Positions 18,157 to 28,517 of a stretch of 39,472 nucleotides of DNA are shown piece after piece. The translations under genes were made by a program, and so were the position numbers. The notes beneath the pieces are model-generated. The model ran no database searches, was not told the origin of the DNA, and saw only the letters and a list, made by a program, of their open reading frames with translations. Numbering within the stretch: position 1 is the stretch's first letter; the number at the start of each line of letters is the position of its first letter. Origin of the DNA: an uncultured Phycisphaerales bacterium (GTDB lineage Bacteria; Planctomycetota; Phycisphaerae; UBA1845; Fen-1342); NCBI GenBank assembly GCA_903914415.1, contig CAIWOY010000424.1, forward strand, positions 1 to 39,472, read 5' to 3'.

Positions 18157-18669
18157 CTACCTCTTCAGGCCAGCGCGCCCGAGCAATACGGCGGCGGTGA
18201 GCAGTAGGGTGCCGCCGATGCCCATCAGGACCGGTCGTGTTCGGCCGTGGACGAAGTAGTAGGCGTAGGGGTAGCGCTGGACGACCTGTTCGAGAAAGGC
18301 GGACAGCTCGGGGATGATCTCGTCCGAGCTGTTGGGGTCGGCGGAAACGGCCGGGGCCGGGGGTCCTACGACGCCTTCGTCGGGGCTGGGCTCGATGAGG
18401 ATCGTCTCGCTCTTGGACGCGTCGATGCCGTGCCCGAATTCCTGCTGGGCCAGCCGCATCACGTAGGCCGGGTCGTTGCGTAGATGCTCGATCTGCTTCT
18501 GCACGGTGTCGACGCGGAACTGGAGGGCCGCGGCGTACGTCTGGGCGGCCAGGCGGCGTTCGAGCTGGGCCTGATGCTCCAGCCAGGCCGGCAGGATCAG
18601 GCACGGGGCGAGTGCGGCGGCGCCGGCCACCATCATCAGCCAAAACAGGAGCGTTTCCAAGCTGCGCAT
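18157..18669 (-). CDS. FtsB/DivIC-like septum formation initiator family protein
   Basis: A 170-residue membrane protein. An N-terminal helix (about 5-27) is followed by an extracytoplasmic coiled coil (EHQAQLERRLAAQ...VDTVQKQIEHL) and the family's DPAYVMRLAQQEFGH segment, which in FtsB/DivIC proteins follows the coiled coil. Unusually, a second hydrophobic helix is present near the C-terminus (VLMGIGGTLLLTAAVLL), so both ends would be cytoplasmic, and a Pro/Ser linker of about 25 residues lies between. FtsB proteins bridge FtsL and FtsQ at the division site. The position directly after enolase is the same as for ftsB in many proteobacteria, which supports the assignment. Confidence 0.7.
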   Translation of the reverse strand: MRSLETLLFWLMMVAGAAALAPCLILPAWLEHQAQLERRLAAQTYAAALQFRVDTVQKQIEHLRNDPAYVMRLAQQEFGHGIDASKSETILIEPSPDEGVVGPPAPAVSADPNSSDEIIPELSAFLEQVVQRYPYAYYFVHGRTRPVLMGIGGTLLLTAAVLLGRAGLKR

Positions 18670-18691
18670 CCGCGCGGCTCCGTGGTTTCTC

Positions 18692-18771
18692 GTGCCACTG
18701 CTCTTGAGCAGTGCTCTGGCACCCGCGCGTGCTCGCGCCGGCGCGGGCGCCCCAACCTCCGCGGGTTGGGG
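18692..18771. repeat. Two intergenic hairpin repeats after enolase
   Basis: First hairpin: CACTGCTC (18696-18703) with GAGCAGTG (18706-18713), enclosed by GTGCC (18692-18696) and GGCAC (18718-18722). Second: CCCCAACC (18750-18757) with GGTTGGGG (18764-18771), 6-nt loop. Neither is followed by a T-run, so they are not simple intrinsic terminators. The GTGCCACTGCTC type is common in planctomycete intergenic DNA. Confidence 0.65.
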
Positions 18772-18778
18772 ACCGTGC

Positions 18779-20514
<1,736 letters not shown>

Positions 20515-20605
20515 TGCCACCACCGCCTGGTTCCGAAGATCACACGGCCGAAGGGAGATTCTACCGGTACAGACGGCCGCGTGTAAGCCACGGAACACTT
20601 GGGAC

Positions 20606-20714
20606 AGGGGCTTTCAGTTCTGCCGCAGCGCCGGCCCTCGTCGCACAGGTGGGTAGTGCGAAGTTCAACTTCGCACTACCACACGCGCGCACGGCCGAGA
20701 ATTGAAAGGCCCTG
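20606..20714. mobile_element. MITE-like element with terminal inverted and flanking direct repeats
   Basis: About 109 bp. Terminal inverted repeats AGGGGCTTTCAGTTCT (20606-20621) and AGAATTGAAAGGCCCT (20698-20713) match at 14 of 16 positions. Identical 11-bp direct repeats ACACTTGGGAC flank it (20595-20605 and 20715-20725), resembling a target duplication. It contains a near-complete palindrome (20652-20680) and no gene. It lies between divergent genes (lipoprotein-eno and htpX). Confidence 0.5.
20652..20680. repeat. Perfect 14-bp palindrome inside the MITE-like element
   Basis: GGTAGTGCGAAGTT (20652-20665), one central base, then AACTTCGCACTACC (20667-20680). The sequence type is one I recognise as recurring in planctomycete intergenic regions. 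Confidence 0.85.
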
Positions 20715-20871
20715 ACACTTGGGACCGCCGGGACCGCTACCGCGGGCACGCGGGCATTCTGAATGGGCGCGGTTCGTCCGGTCGAACCTGGGCGCGGGCG
20801 AGACGAATAGTAAGATAGAATGAGGCCTGGGTGGCAGCGGGTGGGTGGCCGCCGGACGGAGGTAACGTGCG

Positions 20872-21723
20872 ATGCGTTGGTTGAACAATGCGAAGACGGC
20901 GGTGCTGCTGGGGGCGCTCGTAGCGCTGTGCATGGCCATCGGGTATCTTGTGGGCGGTCCGTACGGCATGGGCCTCGGCCTCGCGTGCGGGGCGGTGAGC
21001 AATCTGCTCGCCTACTACTTCTCCGACAAGATCGCCCTGCTGACGATGGGCGGACGCGAGCTGGGGCGCGACGAGTTGCCCTGGCTGCACGAGATCGTGG
21101 CGCGACTTGCGGCCCGCGCGGGCCTGCCGACGCCGCGCATCTACGTGTGCCCGCAACCGGCGCCGAACGCATTCGCCACCGGGCGAAACCCGCAGCACGC
21201 GGCCGTCGCGGTCACCGAGGGGATGCTGCGCCTCGTGCCGCCGCGCGAGATCGAGGGCGTGCTGGCACACGAGCTGTCGCACATCAAGCACCGCGACATC
21301 CTCATCAGCTCGGTGGCGGCCGTGCTGGCCGGGGCCATCAGCTATGCCGGGTACATGCTGATGTTCTTCGGCGGCGGGCGCAACTCGCGCGACAATCCGC
21401 TGGCCGGCGTGGGCGGCGTCATCATGATCATCCTGGCGCCGCTCGCCGCCGGGTTGATCCAGATGGCGATCTCGCGGCAACGCGAGTACGCGGCGGATTC
21501 CTACGGCGGAGAGCTGTGCGGCGACCCCCTGAAGCTGGCCGGGGCGTTGGCGCGGCTGGAGGCCGGCAATGAGCGCATCCCGACCGAGACCCACCCTGCA
21601 TTTCACAACTTGTACATCGTGGAGCCGTTCTCGGGCGGCGGCGTCATGTCACTCTTCAGCACCCATCCGCCGATCGAGCGGCGGATTGCGGCTTTGCGTG
21701 AGCAGGCCGCCAACTTGCCTTGA
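20872..21723 (+). CDS. htpX: HtpX-type membrane zinc metalloprotease
   Basis: A 283-residue M48-family protease of the inner membrane, which degrades misfolded membrane proteins. Two N-terminal helices (about 9-50) are followed by NAFATGR (99-105), the zinc motif HELSH (133-137) with downstream REYAAD supplying the third ligand, and two further helices (about 145-165 and 178-200). STHPPIERRIAALR near the end is characteristic. A strong SD (GGAGG, 9-nt spacer) precedes the ATG. TAGAAT at 20816-20821 could be a -10 but no good -35 is seen. It is a single-gene unit, divergent from eno. Confidence 0.93.
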   Translation: MRWLNNAKTAVLLGALVALCMAIGYLVGGPYGMGLGLACGAVSNLLAYYFSDKIALLTMGGRELGRDELPWLHEIVARLAARAGLPTPRIYVCPQPAPNAFATGRNPQHAAVAVTEGMLRLVPPREIEGVLAHELSHIKHRDILISSVAAVLAGAISYAGYMLMFFGGGRNSRDNPLAGVGGVIMIILAPLAAGLIQMAISRQREYAADSYGGELCGDPLKLAGALARLEAGNERIPTETHPAFHNLYIVEPFSGGGVMSLFSTHPPIERRIAALREQAANLP

Positions 21724-21811
21724 CCTGATGCGTAATATCAACTGGAGTGTCCACTCGCTCCGGGTTGGCGAGGCGGCGTCCGGCCACTGGGATCCGCCCC
21801 GCCAGCTTTCT

Positions 21812-21840
21812 CGAAAAAACGGCTCCTGACACCGTTTTCG
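21812..21840. repeat. Intergenic inverted repeat downstream of htpX
   Basis: CGAAAAAACGG (21812-21822) and CCGTTTTCG (21832-21840) surround CTCCTGACA. The reverse reading encodes RCQEPFF-type strings seen in spurious planctomycete frames. It could form a hairpin between the convergent htpX and cysE genes. Confidence 0.6.
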
Positions 21841-21857
21841 CACGGCCCCCGTTTCGA

Positions 21858-22823
21858 TTACTCCGTTGGCGGGGCGGGCTGAACGTCCACCTGCTGCGCC
21901 TGGGGCGGGTGGACGCGGAGGACGGGCGGCGTGATCGACACCTGGTGGCCGGGTTCAACGCTGTGCGTCAGGAAGACGGAGCCGCCGATCACGCTGCCGT
22001 CGCCGAGGCGGGTTTCGCCGCCTAGCACGATGGCGTTGGCATAGATCGTGACGCTGTTCCCGACGGTCGGGTGGCGCTTGTGGCCGCGAATGAGCCGCCC
22101 GCGCTCGTCCTTGGCGAAGGAGAGGGCGCCGAGCGTGACGCCCTGGTACAGCTTGACGTTTTCGCCGATGTCGGTGGTCTCGCCGATGACGACCCCGGTG
22201 CCGTGGTCGATGAAGAAAGAGCGTCCGATGCGGGCGCCCGGGTGGATGTCGATGCCGGTAAGGTAATGCGCGTGCTCGGTCATGATGCGCGGCATGAAGG
22301 GCACGTCCATCTGGTACAGCTCGTGGGCGTAGCGGTAGATGGTGATCGCGAGCACGGCCGGATAGGCGAGGATCACCTCCGCGGTGCCGGTGGCGGCCGG
22401 GTCGCCGTCGTAGGCGGCCTGCACGTCGAGGGCCAGGGCGCGGCGAACCTCCGGGATCTTCTCCACGAACGCGCTGGCCAGGGAGGTGGCCTTGTCGCGG
22501 CACGCCGGCAGCGCCGTCGGATCGCACGGGCGCCGGGCCTCGCACTCGTGGCACAGGCACTGCATGATCTCGGCGGCGAGCAGTTCCCAGAGCCTGGGGA
22601 GCCGCTCGCCGACGTGGAAGCTGATGTTGTGCTGGGTCAGGCCGCGCCGGCCGATGTACCCGGGGTAGGTCAGCTCCAGCAGCAGGTCGCAGATCTCGAT
22701 GATCACGCGGCGCGACGGGAGGTACTCGCGGTCGATGTGCTGGGTCCGCGCGTCGGACTGATAGCTCTTCACGATGCGCGCGACCAGCCGGGGCAGCGCT
22801 TCGCCCAGGTGCTTGGAGTCCAT
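21858..22823 (-). CDS. cysE: Serine O-acetyltransferase
   Basis: A 321-residue cytoplasmic enzyme that acetylates serine with acetyl-CoA, the first step of cysteine synthesis. The C-terminal half is a left-handed parallel beta helix (about 205-300) with GIDIHPGARIGRSFFIDHG, VVIGETTDIGENVKLYQGVTLG and GHKRHPTVGNSVTIYANA; the catalytic Asp-His pair is in FFIDHG. The N-terminal helical domain (about 1-190) is longer than in E. coli CysE, as in the EpsC-type enzymes. A good SD (AAGGAG, 5-nt spacer) supports the ATG. It lies 85 nt downstream of the ribonuclease gene on the same strand. The C-terminal tail (about 300-321) is Pro/Gln-rich. Confidence 0.92.
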   Translation of the reverse strand: MDSKHLGEALPRLVARIVKSYQSDARTQHIDREYLPSRRVIIEICDLLLELTYPGYIGRRGLTQHNISFHVGERLPRLWELLAAEIMQCLCHECEARRPCDPTALPACRDKATSLASAFVEKIPEVRRALALDVQAAYDGDPAATGTAEVILAYPAVLAITIYRYAHELYQMDVPFMPRIMTEHAHYLTGIDIHPGARIGRSFFIDHGTGVVIGETTDIGENVKLYQGVTLGALSFAKDERGRLIRGHKRHPTVGNSVTIYANAIVLGGETRLGDGSVIGGSVFLTHSVEPGHQVSITPPVLRVHPPQAQQVDVQPAPPTE

Positions 22824-22908
22824 GTCCGCTCCTTGTCAGCGGACGGCCCGGCGGTCCCGGCGCTCCGGGATCGCCCTCCCGCCGCACAATTCTGACGGGC
22901 TCTACGCG

Positions 22909-25650
22909 CTACATGTGCGGGACCAGCCGCCCGCGGGGGTCGGTGCAGCGGATCTCCACCTGGTCCAGGCTGAAGGCCGGATCGGGCCGGATGGAGATGA
23001 TCCGCCGGTTCCGCGATTCCAGCTCGTGGAGCAGCCGGCGTTTGCGGTTCTGGAGCAGGAAGGCCACCTCGGGCGACACGGCGACCTCGATCGTGTGGAT
23101 GTGCTCGCGCGTGACGGCCAACTGGACGAGGCGCATCACGTCGAGCGCCACCGACTCGATGGTTTTGACGAGCCCGGTGCCGCGACAATGGCGGCAATCC
23201 TGGTACACGCTCCGCGTCAGGCTGGCCCGTTGCCGCTGGCGCGTCAACTCGATGATCCCAAACTCGCTCATCCGCAGGACCTTCGCCCGCTCCTTGTGCT
23301 CCTTGAGGTGGCGGGCCATGCGGCGCTCGATGTCGCGGCGGTGGGACTCCTGCCGCATGTCGATGAAGTCGCACACGACGACGCCGCCCAGGTCGCGCAG
23401 CCGCAACTGCCGGGCGATCTCGTCGGCCGCTTCGACGTTGATCTTATACGCCGTCGTTTCGGCATCGTCCTCGGCGCGAAACCGGCCGCTGTTGACGTCG
23501 ATGGCGACGAGGGCTTCGGTCGGCTCAATCACCAGCGAGCCGCCGGACTTGAGCGGGACGCGGCGGGAGTGGAGGCGTTCGAGCTCGGCCTCGATGCCGT
23601 ACTTGTGAAAAATCGGCTCCGGGTCGGTGTACACGGCGACGATGTCGTTGTAGCGCGGGCTGAAGATGGAGAGGAAATCGCGGGCCCGCGCGGCGACCTC
23701 GGGGTCGTCCACCAGGATGCGCTCCACGTCGCCGGTGAACACGTCGCGGATGGTGCGGATCACCAGGTCGGATTCGCGATACAGCTCGGCCGGGGCCGGG
23801 TCGTTCTTGGTCCGGGTCTCCACGGCGCGCCACAGGCGCGTCAGGTACGTCAGGTCGCCCTGCAGCTCGCGTTTCGTCCGGTCGAGGGCCGCCGTCCGGG
23901 CGATGAAGCCCATGCCCTCGGGCAGGTCGAGCTCCGCGAGGATCGAGCGCAGCTTCTCGCGCGACATGTCGTCCTCGATCCGGCGGGAGACGCCGAGCCG
24001 CCCCATCCCGGGCATCATGACCAGGAAGCGGCCGGGGATGCTGAGGTACGTGGACAGCGTCGGGCCCTTGGTGCCGATGCCCTCCTTGATCACCTGGACG
24101 ATGACCTCCTGGTTGCGGCGCAGGCAGCGCTGAATCGGCGGGCGGCTGTGGCGCGGCATCTTGTGTCCGACGTTCTCAGTCTGTCCACCCCCGTTGGGGA
24201 AGTACTGGGGGTGCAGGTCGGAAATGTGCAGGAACCCGTTCTTGCCCTGTCCGAAGTCGATGAAGGCGGCCTGAATGCTGGGCTCGACGTTGGTGACGAC
24301 ACTCTTGTAGATGTTGCCCACGTGGCTTTCGGCCGTGGCACGCTCGAGATAGATCTCCTCGAGCCGCCCGTTCGCCAGGATGGCGATGCGGCATTCCTCG
24401 CGCGGGACGGTGTTGATGATCATCTCCCGCACCGCCGCGCCGGGTTTGCGGGCGGCGGCGGGCGCGGCCGCTTCCGCGGGCGCGGGTTCAACGGCGACGG
24501 CCGCGGGCCCGCCCTCCTCTTCGCCGCGCGTTTCCGCTAGCGCCTCATGGCGCGACGAGCGGCGACCGCGGCGACGACGACGCCGGCCCTTCTCCGGTGG
24601 CGGCGCTGCGGCGGCCGGCGGAGACGGCGCGGGCGCTTCCCCCGCCGTTGGCTCCGGGGGCAGGGCCTCAACCGCTTCTTGGGGCTCAGGCTCGACCTCC
24701 GCGACGGGCTCGCTCAGGCTCGCCTTGATCGCGGAGGCGGCCTCGAGCCACGGCGTCGGATCGTCGGCTACCGGTAGCGGTGGGCTCCCCGGACGGCCGC
24801 GCAAGTCCTGGTCGATCGGTTTCCCGGCGGGTTTGACCGCGGGTTTCGCGGCGGGTTTGGCAGCCGGTTTGGCGGCGGGCCTGGCGACGGGCCTGGCGGA
24901 GGGCGTGGCGACGGGCGGGCGTGTCTCCGCGGGGGGGCCACCCTGCCTGTCGCGCCGGCGCTTGCGGCGCAGTCGCCGCTTCTGGCTGGGCGAAAGGTCA
25001 GCTTCGGCCGTGTCCGCGGCCGGCAATTGCGGGCCCGCCGGCTTCTTCACCTCCCTCTTCTCCGGCGGCGCCTCGGCGGCTGGAGGAGGCTCGGTTTCAA
25101 GCCATTCCGGGGGCTCGAACGCGACGGCCTCACGCTGCGGCGCGTCCACGACTGGAACGGCCGTGCGATCCGCCGGCAGCTCCGCTCTGCTCGTCGCCGC
25201 AGTGGGGGCGGGCGGTGCCACGTCCGGGGGGGCCGGTTTCGGCGACGGCGCGAATGGCGACGGGGCGGCAGGCGGAAACCGGATCACGACGCGCCCGCCC
25301 TCTTCTGCGACACTGGCGGTGGCCGAGTACGGCTTGATACTCGGATGCGTCGGCGGTCCGGCGAATTCCTGCTCCGCAACGGACGGGCCGGCAGGTGTGC
25401 CGGGCACAGGCTTGCGGCCGTGTCCCGGGCCGGCCGGCGTCCCGCCCCCTCTGCGCCGCCGGCGCCTGGCCTTCGGCAGGCCCTGTTCCGCGGCGGATTC
25501 CGGGGCGCCGCGGACCGGCGCTCCCGTGGTGTTCTTGGCGCTGGTGGCCGGGGTGTCCAGCTCGGGTTTTGGGCGCCGCGACTTCCGCCCGGCGGCCGCC
25601 TTCTTCGCGGCTCCTCTCGAGGTCTTCTTCGACGTTGCTTTGTCTACCAA
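22909..25650 (-). CDS. rng: Ribonuclease E/G family protein with long N-terminal extension
   Basis: A 913-residue endoribonuclease of the Rne/Rng family, acting in mRNA decay and rRNA processing. The catalytic part starts near residue 410 (MIINTVPREECRIAIL) with an S1 domain (SVVTNVEPSIQAAFIDFGQ, GFLHISDL), the DNase I-like domain with the metal ligands in AIDVNSGRF and VVCDFIDM, and the Zn-link CRHCRG. Residues 1-409 are low-complexity Pro/Ala/Arg, with basic patches (RRRRRGGG, KRRLRRKRRRD, RRRRRRGRRS). The start is placed at the TTG at 25650, with AGGA 6 nt before it; the stop of the DUF2344 gene overlaps it (TTGGTAG). An ATG at 25707 is an alternative without SD. Whether it is RNase E or G proper is undecided. 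Confidence 0.9.
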   Translation of the reverse strand: MVDKATSKKTSRGAAKKAAAGRKSRRPKPELDTPATSAKNTTGAPVRGAPESAAEQGLPKARRRRRRGGGTPAGPGHGRKPVPGTPAGPSVAEQEFAGPPTHPSIKPYSATASVAEEGGRVVIRFPPAAPSPFAPSPKPAPPDVAPPAPTAATSRAELPADRTAVPVVDAPQREAVAFEPPEWLETEPPPAAEAPPEKREVKKPAGPQLPAADTAEADLSPSQKRRLRRKRRRDRQGGPPAETRPPVATPSARPVARPAAKPAAKPAAKPAVKPAGKPIDQDLRGRPGSPPLPVADDPTPWLEAASAIKASLSEPVAEVEPEPQEAVEALPPEPTAGEAPAPSPPAAAAPPPEKGRRRRRRGRRSSRHEALAETRGEEEGGPAAVAVEPAPAEAAAPAAARKPGAAVREMIINTVPREECRIAILANGRLEEIYLERATAESHVGNIYKSVVTNVEPSIQAAFIDFGQGKNGFLHISDLHPQYFPNGGGQTENVGHKMPRHSRPPIQRCLRRNQEVIVQVIKEGIGTKGPTLSTYLSIPGRFLVMMPGMGRLGVSRRIEDDMSREKLRSILAELDLPEGMGFIARTAALDRTKRELQGDLTYLTRLWRAVETRTKNDPAPAELYRESDLVIRTIRDVFTGDVERILVDDPEVAARARDFLSIFSPRYNDIVAVYTDPEPIFHKYGIEAELERLHSRRVPLKSGGSLVIEPTEALVAIDVNSGRFRAEDDAETTAYKINVEAADEIARQLRLRDLGGVVVCDFIDMRQESHRRDIERRMARHLKEHKERAKVLRMSEFGIIELTRQRQRASLTRSVYQDCRHCRGTGLVKTIESVALDVMRLVQLAVTREHIHTIEVAVSPEVAFLLQNRKRRLLHELESRNRRIISIRPDPAFSLDQVEIRCTDPRGRLVPHM
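24826..24921 (-). repeat. Degenerate 12-bp repeat encoding KPAA/RPVA units
   Basis: About seven degenerate 12-nt units within the ribonuclease extension, translated as ARPVARPAAKPAAKPAAKPA. It is in frame, and codes a Pro/Ala/Lys linker. Confidence 0.6.
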
Positions 25651-26393
25651 GTGTCTTCCTTTCTTGAGACGCGGGCCGCGGTGGGCCCTGCGAGCTCGAT
25701 GTCCCATTGGACTGCCACGCGCCGAACCCGATGGTTGTAGGTCTCGGCGGTCAGCCCCAATTCCGTAAGAATCTCTGCGGGGCGTGCGGTGCGCTGGCTC
25801 TCAATGGCCAGGTGCAGCCGAAGTACGCGCCCCTCCAATTCCACTTCCCGTATGTACGGGCGAATGTCGATGTGTTGCGTGGGTTTGCCCGGCCGCTGCG
25901 ACCGTTCCACGACCCAGGTCGTGCGGTCGAGCAGCCGCGGCAAACGAGCCTGAACCGGCCCCACGTCCTCCGGGTCAAGCGCGACCTCGTATGTAACCGC
26001 GCGGGCGTGTGGCATTCCGGCGGGAGCCGGAACGACGCGTTGCAGGCGGCAGCCGGCGGGCAACGCCGCGTGCAGACTGTGGAACAGCTCTTCCGTGGGT
26101 CGCTCCCCTTCGAGGTCCACCAACGCCAGTTGCGCCGCCGCGGCGATGCCGAGGCTGCGCGGCAGCGGCAGCACGAGCCGCGGCAGGGGGTTGTAGCCTT
26201 GCGTGTAGGCGACTGGCCAGCGCGCCCGAACGAGCGCGCGGGCCAACATGCGTAGCTCGTCATGGTGCGACAGGAACCGCAGATCTCCCTCCACGGCGAA
26301 CTCCAGCGCGACGCGAAACCGTCGCTCCGCCGCCGCGCCCCCCGGGGCGGTCCCCACCTCAGCGGTCGAAGCTGGACGAGGCTGGGCGGCCAT
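25644..26393 (-). CDS. DUF2344 (radical SAM-linked) protein
   Basis: A 249-residue protein of the DUF2344/TIGR03936 group. The N-terminus after a Pro/Ala-rich tail reads RFRVALEFAVEGDLRFLSHHDELRMLARALVRA and QGYNPLPRLVLPLPRSLGIA, which is the family signature. In many bacteria this domain is fused to, or follows, a radical SAM protein of the TIGR03960 type and precedes an Rne/Rng gene; here only the DUF2344 part is present, directly before the ribonuclease. The start ATG overlaps the ptsI stop by one base (TGATG), and its stop overlaps the ribonuclease TTG, so all three are coupled. The molecular role is not known. Confidence 0.85.
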   Translation of the reverse strand: MAAQPRPASTAEVGTAPGGAAAERRFRVALEFAVEGDLRFLSHHDELRMLARALVRARWPVAYTQGYNPLPRLVLPLPRSLGIAAAAQLALVDLEGERPTEELFHSLHAALPAGCRLQRVVPAPAGMPHARAVTYEVALDPEDVGPVQARLPRLLDRTTWVVERSQRPGKPTQHIDIRPYIREVELEGRVLRLHLAIESQRTARPAEILTELGLTAETYNHRVRRVAVQWDIELAGPTAARVSRKEDTW

Positions 26394-28135
26394 CAGGTCT
26401 CGTCCTCCGGGTCGAGCCCCCGGAACTCGTCGCGCAGGTAGTTCAGCACCTGGCGGTCGCCGTCGAATTGCATCACCTTGCGGGCGATCGTCTGGCAGCG
26501 CTCCATCGTCGTGGAGCGGATCACCCCCTTGATCAGCGGGATGTTCGCGGGCGCCATCGACAGGCGCTGCAGGCCGAGCCCGAGCAGGAGCTGGCAGTAG
26601 ATCGGCGCGCCGGCCATCTCGCCGCACAAATTCACGGGCACGTCGCGGCGGCGTGCCGCACGGACGACCTGGTGGATCAGGCGGATGACGGCGGGGTTGT
26701 GGGCGGAGTACAGGTGCGCGACGCGCTCGTTGGCCCGGTCGACCGCGAGCGTGTACTGCGTCAGGTCGTTCGTGCCGATGCTCAGGAAGCCGGCCTCGCG
26801 TGCGAAGATCGACGCGAGCATGGCCGCCGCGGGGGTTTCGACCATGATGCCGATGGGCACGTCGCGGCGGAAGGGGATGCCTTCCTCTTCGAGATCCTCC
26901 ATGACGTCGGCGAGCGTCGTCTTGGCTTGGCGCAGCTCCAGGAGGGTGGCGATCATCGGGAACATGATGCGCATGTCGCCCTCGACCGAAGCCCGGAGGA
27001 TGGCCCGCAGGTGGACCTTGAACATGTCCAGGTGCAGCAGGCAGTAGCGCAGCGACCGCAGGCCCAGGGCCGGGTTGTGGTCGTGCTGTCCGCCCATCGT
27101 CGGGGCCAGCTTGTCGGCCCCCAGGTCGATGGTGCGGATGATGACCGGACGGTCGCCGGCCGCCCGCATCACCGTGCGAAACGCCTCGTACTGCTGCTCC
27201 TCGGTCGGCGGCCGCGGCGACGAGAGGAAGAGCAGCTCGGTGCGGAAAAGCCCGATGCCCTCGGCGCCGAACTCGAACGCGATGCGCGCCTCTTCGGGCA
27301 CCTCGATGTTCGCGAGCAACTGGGCCGGCACGCCGTCGCGCGTGATGGCCGGCTGGTCGCGCAGGGCGCGGAGGCGCGTGGTCAGACGTTCGTACTCGTG
27401 CTGGCGGGCCTGGTAGCGGGCCAGGGATTCGGCGTCGGGGTTCGCGATGACGATGCCGTTGGTGCCGTCGATGACGAGCGTCTCGCCGCCCATGACGTCG
27501 GCGGTAATGTCGCCCAGCGCGACGACCGCGGGGATGCCCAACATGCGGGCGATGATCGCCATGTGCGAGGTCTGGCCGCCGACGTTGATGGCGAAGCCGA
27601 GGACGTGCCGCCGGTCGAGCGAGATGGCCTGCGACGGCGTGATGTCCTGGGCGACGATGACGACGGGCTCGGTGAGCCGGGCGACGTCTTCCCGCGCGCG
27701 CCCCAGGATATGCCGCAGCACGCGGCGCTCGATGTCGAACAGGTCGCGCACGCGTTCCTTGAGGTAGGGGTCCGGCACGTTGCGGAACAGCCGTTGGCGC
27801 TGGTTCATGATCTGGGCGAACGCATACGCCCCCGTGTGGCGCTGTTGCTCAATTGCGTCGACGACGCTGGTGCGGAGCTTGGGATCGGCGATGAACTGCT
27901 CGTGAAACGCGAAGATGACCGCGGTCTCGTCGCCGAGCTTGCGGGCCGCCGCGGCGCGCAGCTCGGCCACCTCCTGGCGCGCGGCGTCCAGGGCCGCGTC
28001 CAGGTTGCGGATCTGCGCGGGAATCTGCGCCGGGTCGATCGTCCGCTGCGGGATGCGGTACTCTTCCGTGTCCAGCACGAAAGCAGGACCGATCGCCACG
28101 CCGGGCGAGGCGTTGATGCCTTTCTTGGTGATCAT
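26393..28135 (-). CDS. ptsI: Phosphoenolpyruvate-protein phosphotransferase (enzyme I)
   Basis: A 580-residue cytoplasmic enzyme that takes phosphate from PEP and passes it to HPr. The phosphorylated residue is His191 in GGQTSHMAIIAR. The C-terminal PEP-binding barrel contains EGIGLFRTELLFL, GIMVETPAAAMLA, IGTNDLTQYTLAVDR and the catalytic Cys in NLCGEMAG. There is no N-terminal GAF domain, so it is an EI of ordinary build rather than EI-Ntr (PtsP), although its neighbour is ptsN. No sugar permease gene is near, which argues for a regulatory rather than transport system. No SD is visible at the ATG; it starts 63 nt after ptsH. Confidence 0.95.
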   Translation of the reverse strand: MITKKGINASPGVAIGPAFVLDTEEYRIPQRTIDPAQIPAQIRNLDAALDAARQEVAELRAAAARKLGDETAVIFAFHEQFIADPKLRTSVVDAIEQQRHTGAYAFAQIMNQRQRLFRNVPDPYLKERVRDLFDIERRVLRHILGRAREDVARLTEPVVIVAQDITPSQAISLDRRHVLGFAINVGGQTSHMAIIARMLGIPAVVALGDITADVMGGETLVIDGTNGIVIANPDAESLARYQARQHEYERLTTRLRALRDQPAITRDGVPAQLLANIEVPEEARIAFEFGAEGIGLFRTELLFLSSPRPPTEEQQYEAFRTVMRAAGDRPVIIRTIDLGADKLAPTMGGQHDHNPALGLRSLRYCLLHLDMFKVHLRAILRASVEGDMRIMFPMIATLLELRQAKTTLADVMEDLEEEGIPFRRDVPIGIMVETPAAAMLASIFAREAGFLSIGTNDLTQYTLAVDRANERVAHLYSAHNPAVIRLIHQVVRAARRRDVPVNLCGEMAGAPIYCQLLLGLGLQRLSMAPANIPLIKGVIRSTTMERCQTIARKVMQFDGDRQVLNYLRDEFRGLDPEDET

Positions 28136-28198
28136 GGGCCGCGCTGACCGCGGCGTCGGCGGCTGCCGCGCAAGCCGCGTAATGCCGTCTTACTTTGC

Positions 28199-28480
28199 CT
28201 AAAGTTCGCCGAAGCCTGACTCCACGAGGCCGGCGAGCGCCTCGATGCATGCCTGGGCGTCCGCGCCCTCGGCCACCACGCGCACTTTTGTGCCGTGCGT
28301 GGCGACGAGCATGAGCATCTCCATCGGGCTGCGCCCGTCGGCCCGCCGGTCTTCACAGTGCACGGTGACCCCCGCGTGAAAACGCTGGGCGATGTCCACG
28401 AACTGCATGATGGGCCGGAAATGCAGGCCCTCCTTGTTCGGGATCGGAATCTCTCGTTCCACGACCACGCGTGCGCCCAT
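28199..28480 (-). CDS. ptsH: HPr family phosphocarrier
   Basis: A 93-residue phosphocarrier between enzyme I and EIIA. The active-site His20 is in KEGLHFRP and the regulatory serine equivalent is Ser51 in GRSPMEML, so phosphorylation by an HPr kinase is possible; none is encoded here. The ATG at 28480 gives a normal N-terminus; a TTG at 28492 would add four residues. No clear SD. It lies between ptsI and ptsN, 37 nt from the latter. Confidence 0.9.
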   Translation of the reverse strand: MGARVVVEREIPIPNKEGLHFRPIMQFVDIAQRFHAGVTVHCEDRRADGRSPMEMLMLVATHGTKVRVVAEGADAQACIEALAGLVESGFGEL

Positions 28481-28517
28481 CCATTCCGTCAATCACAGCC
28501 GAACGCCGGCGGACGGG

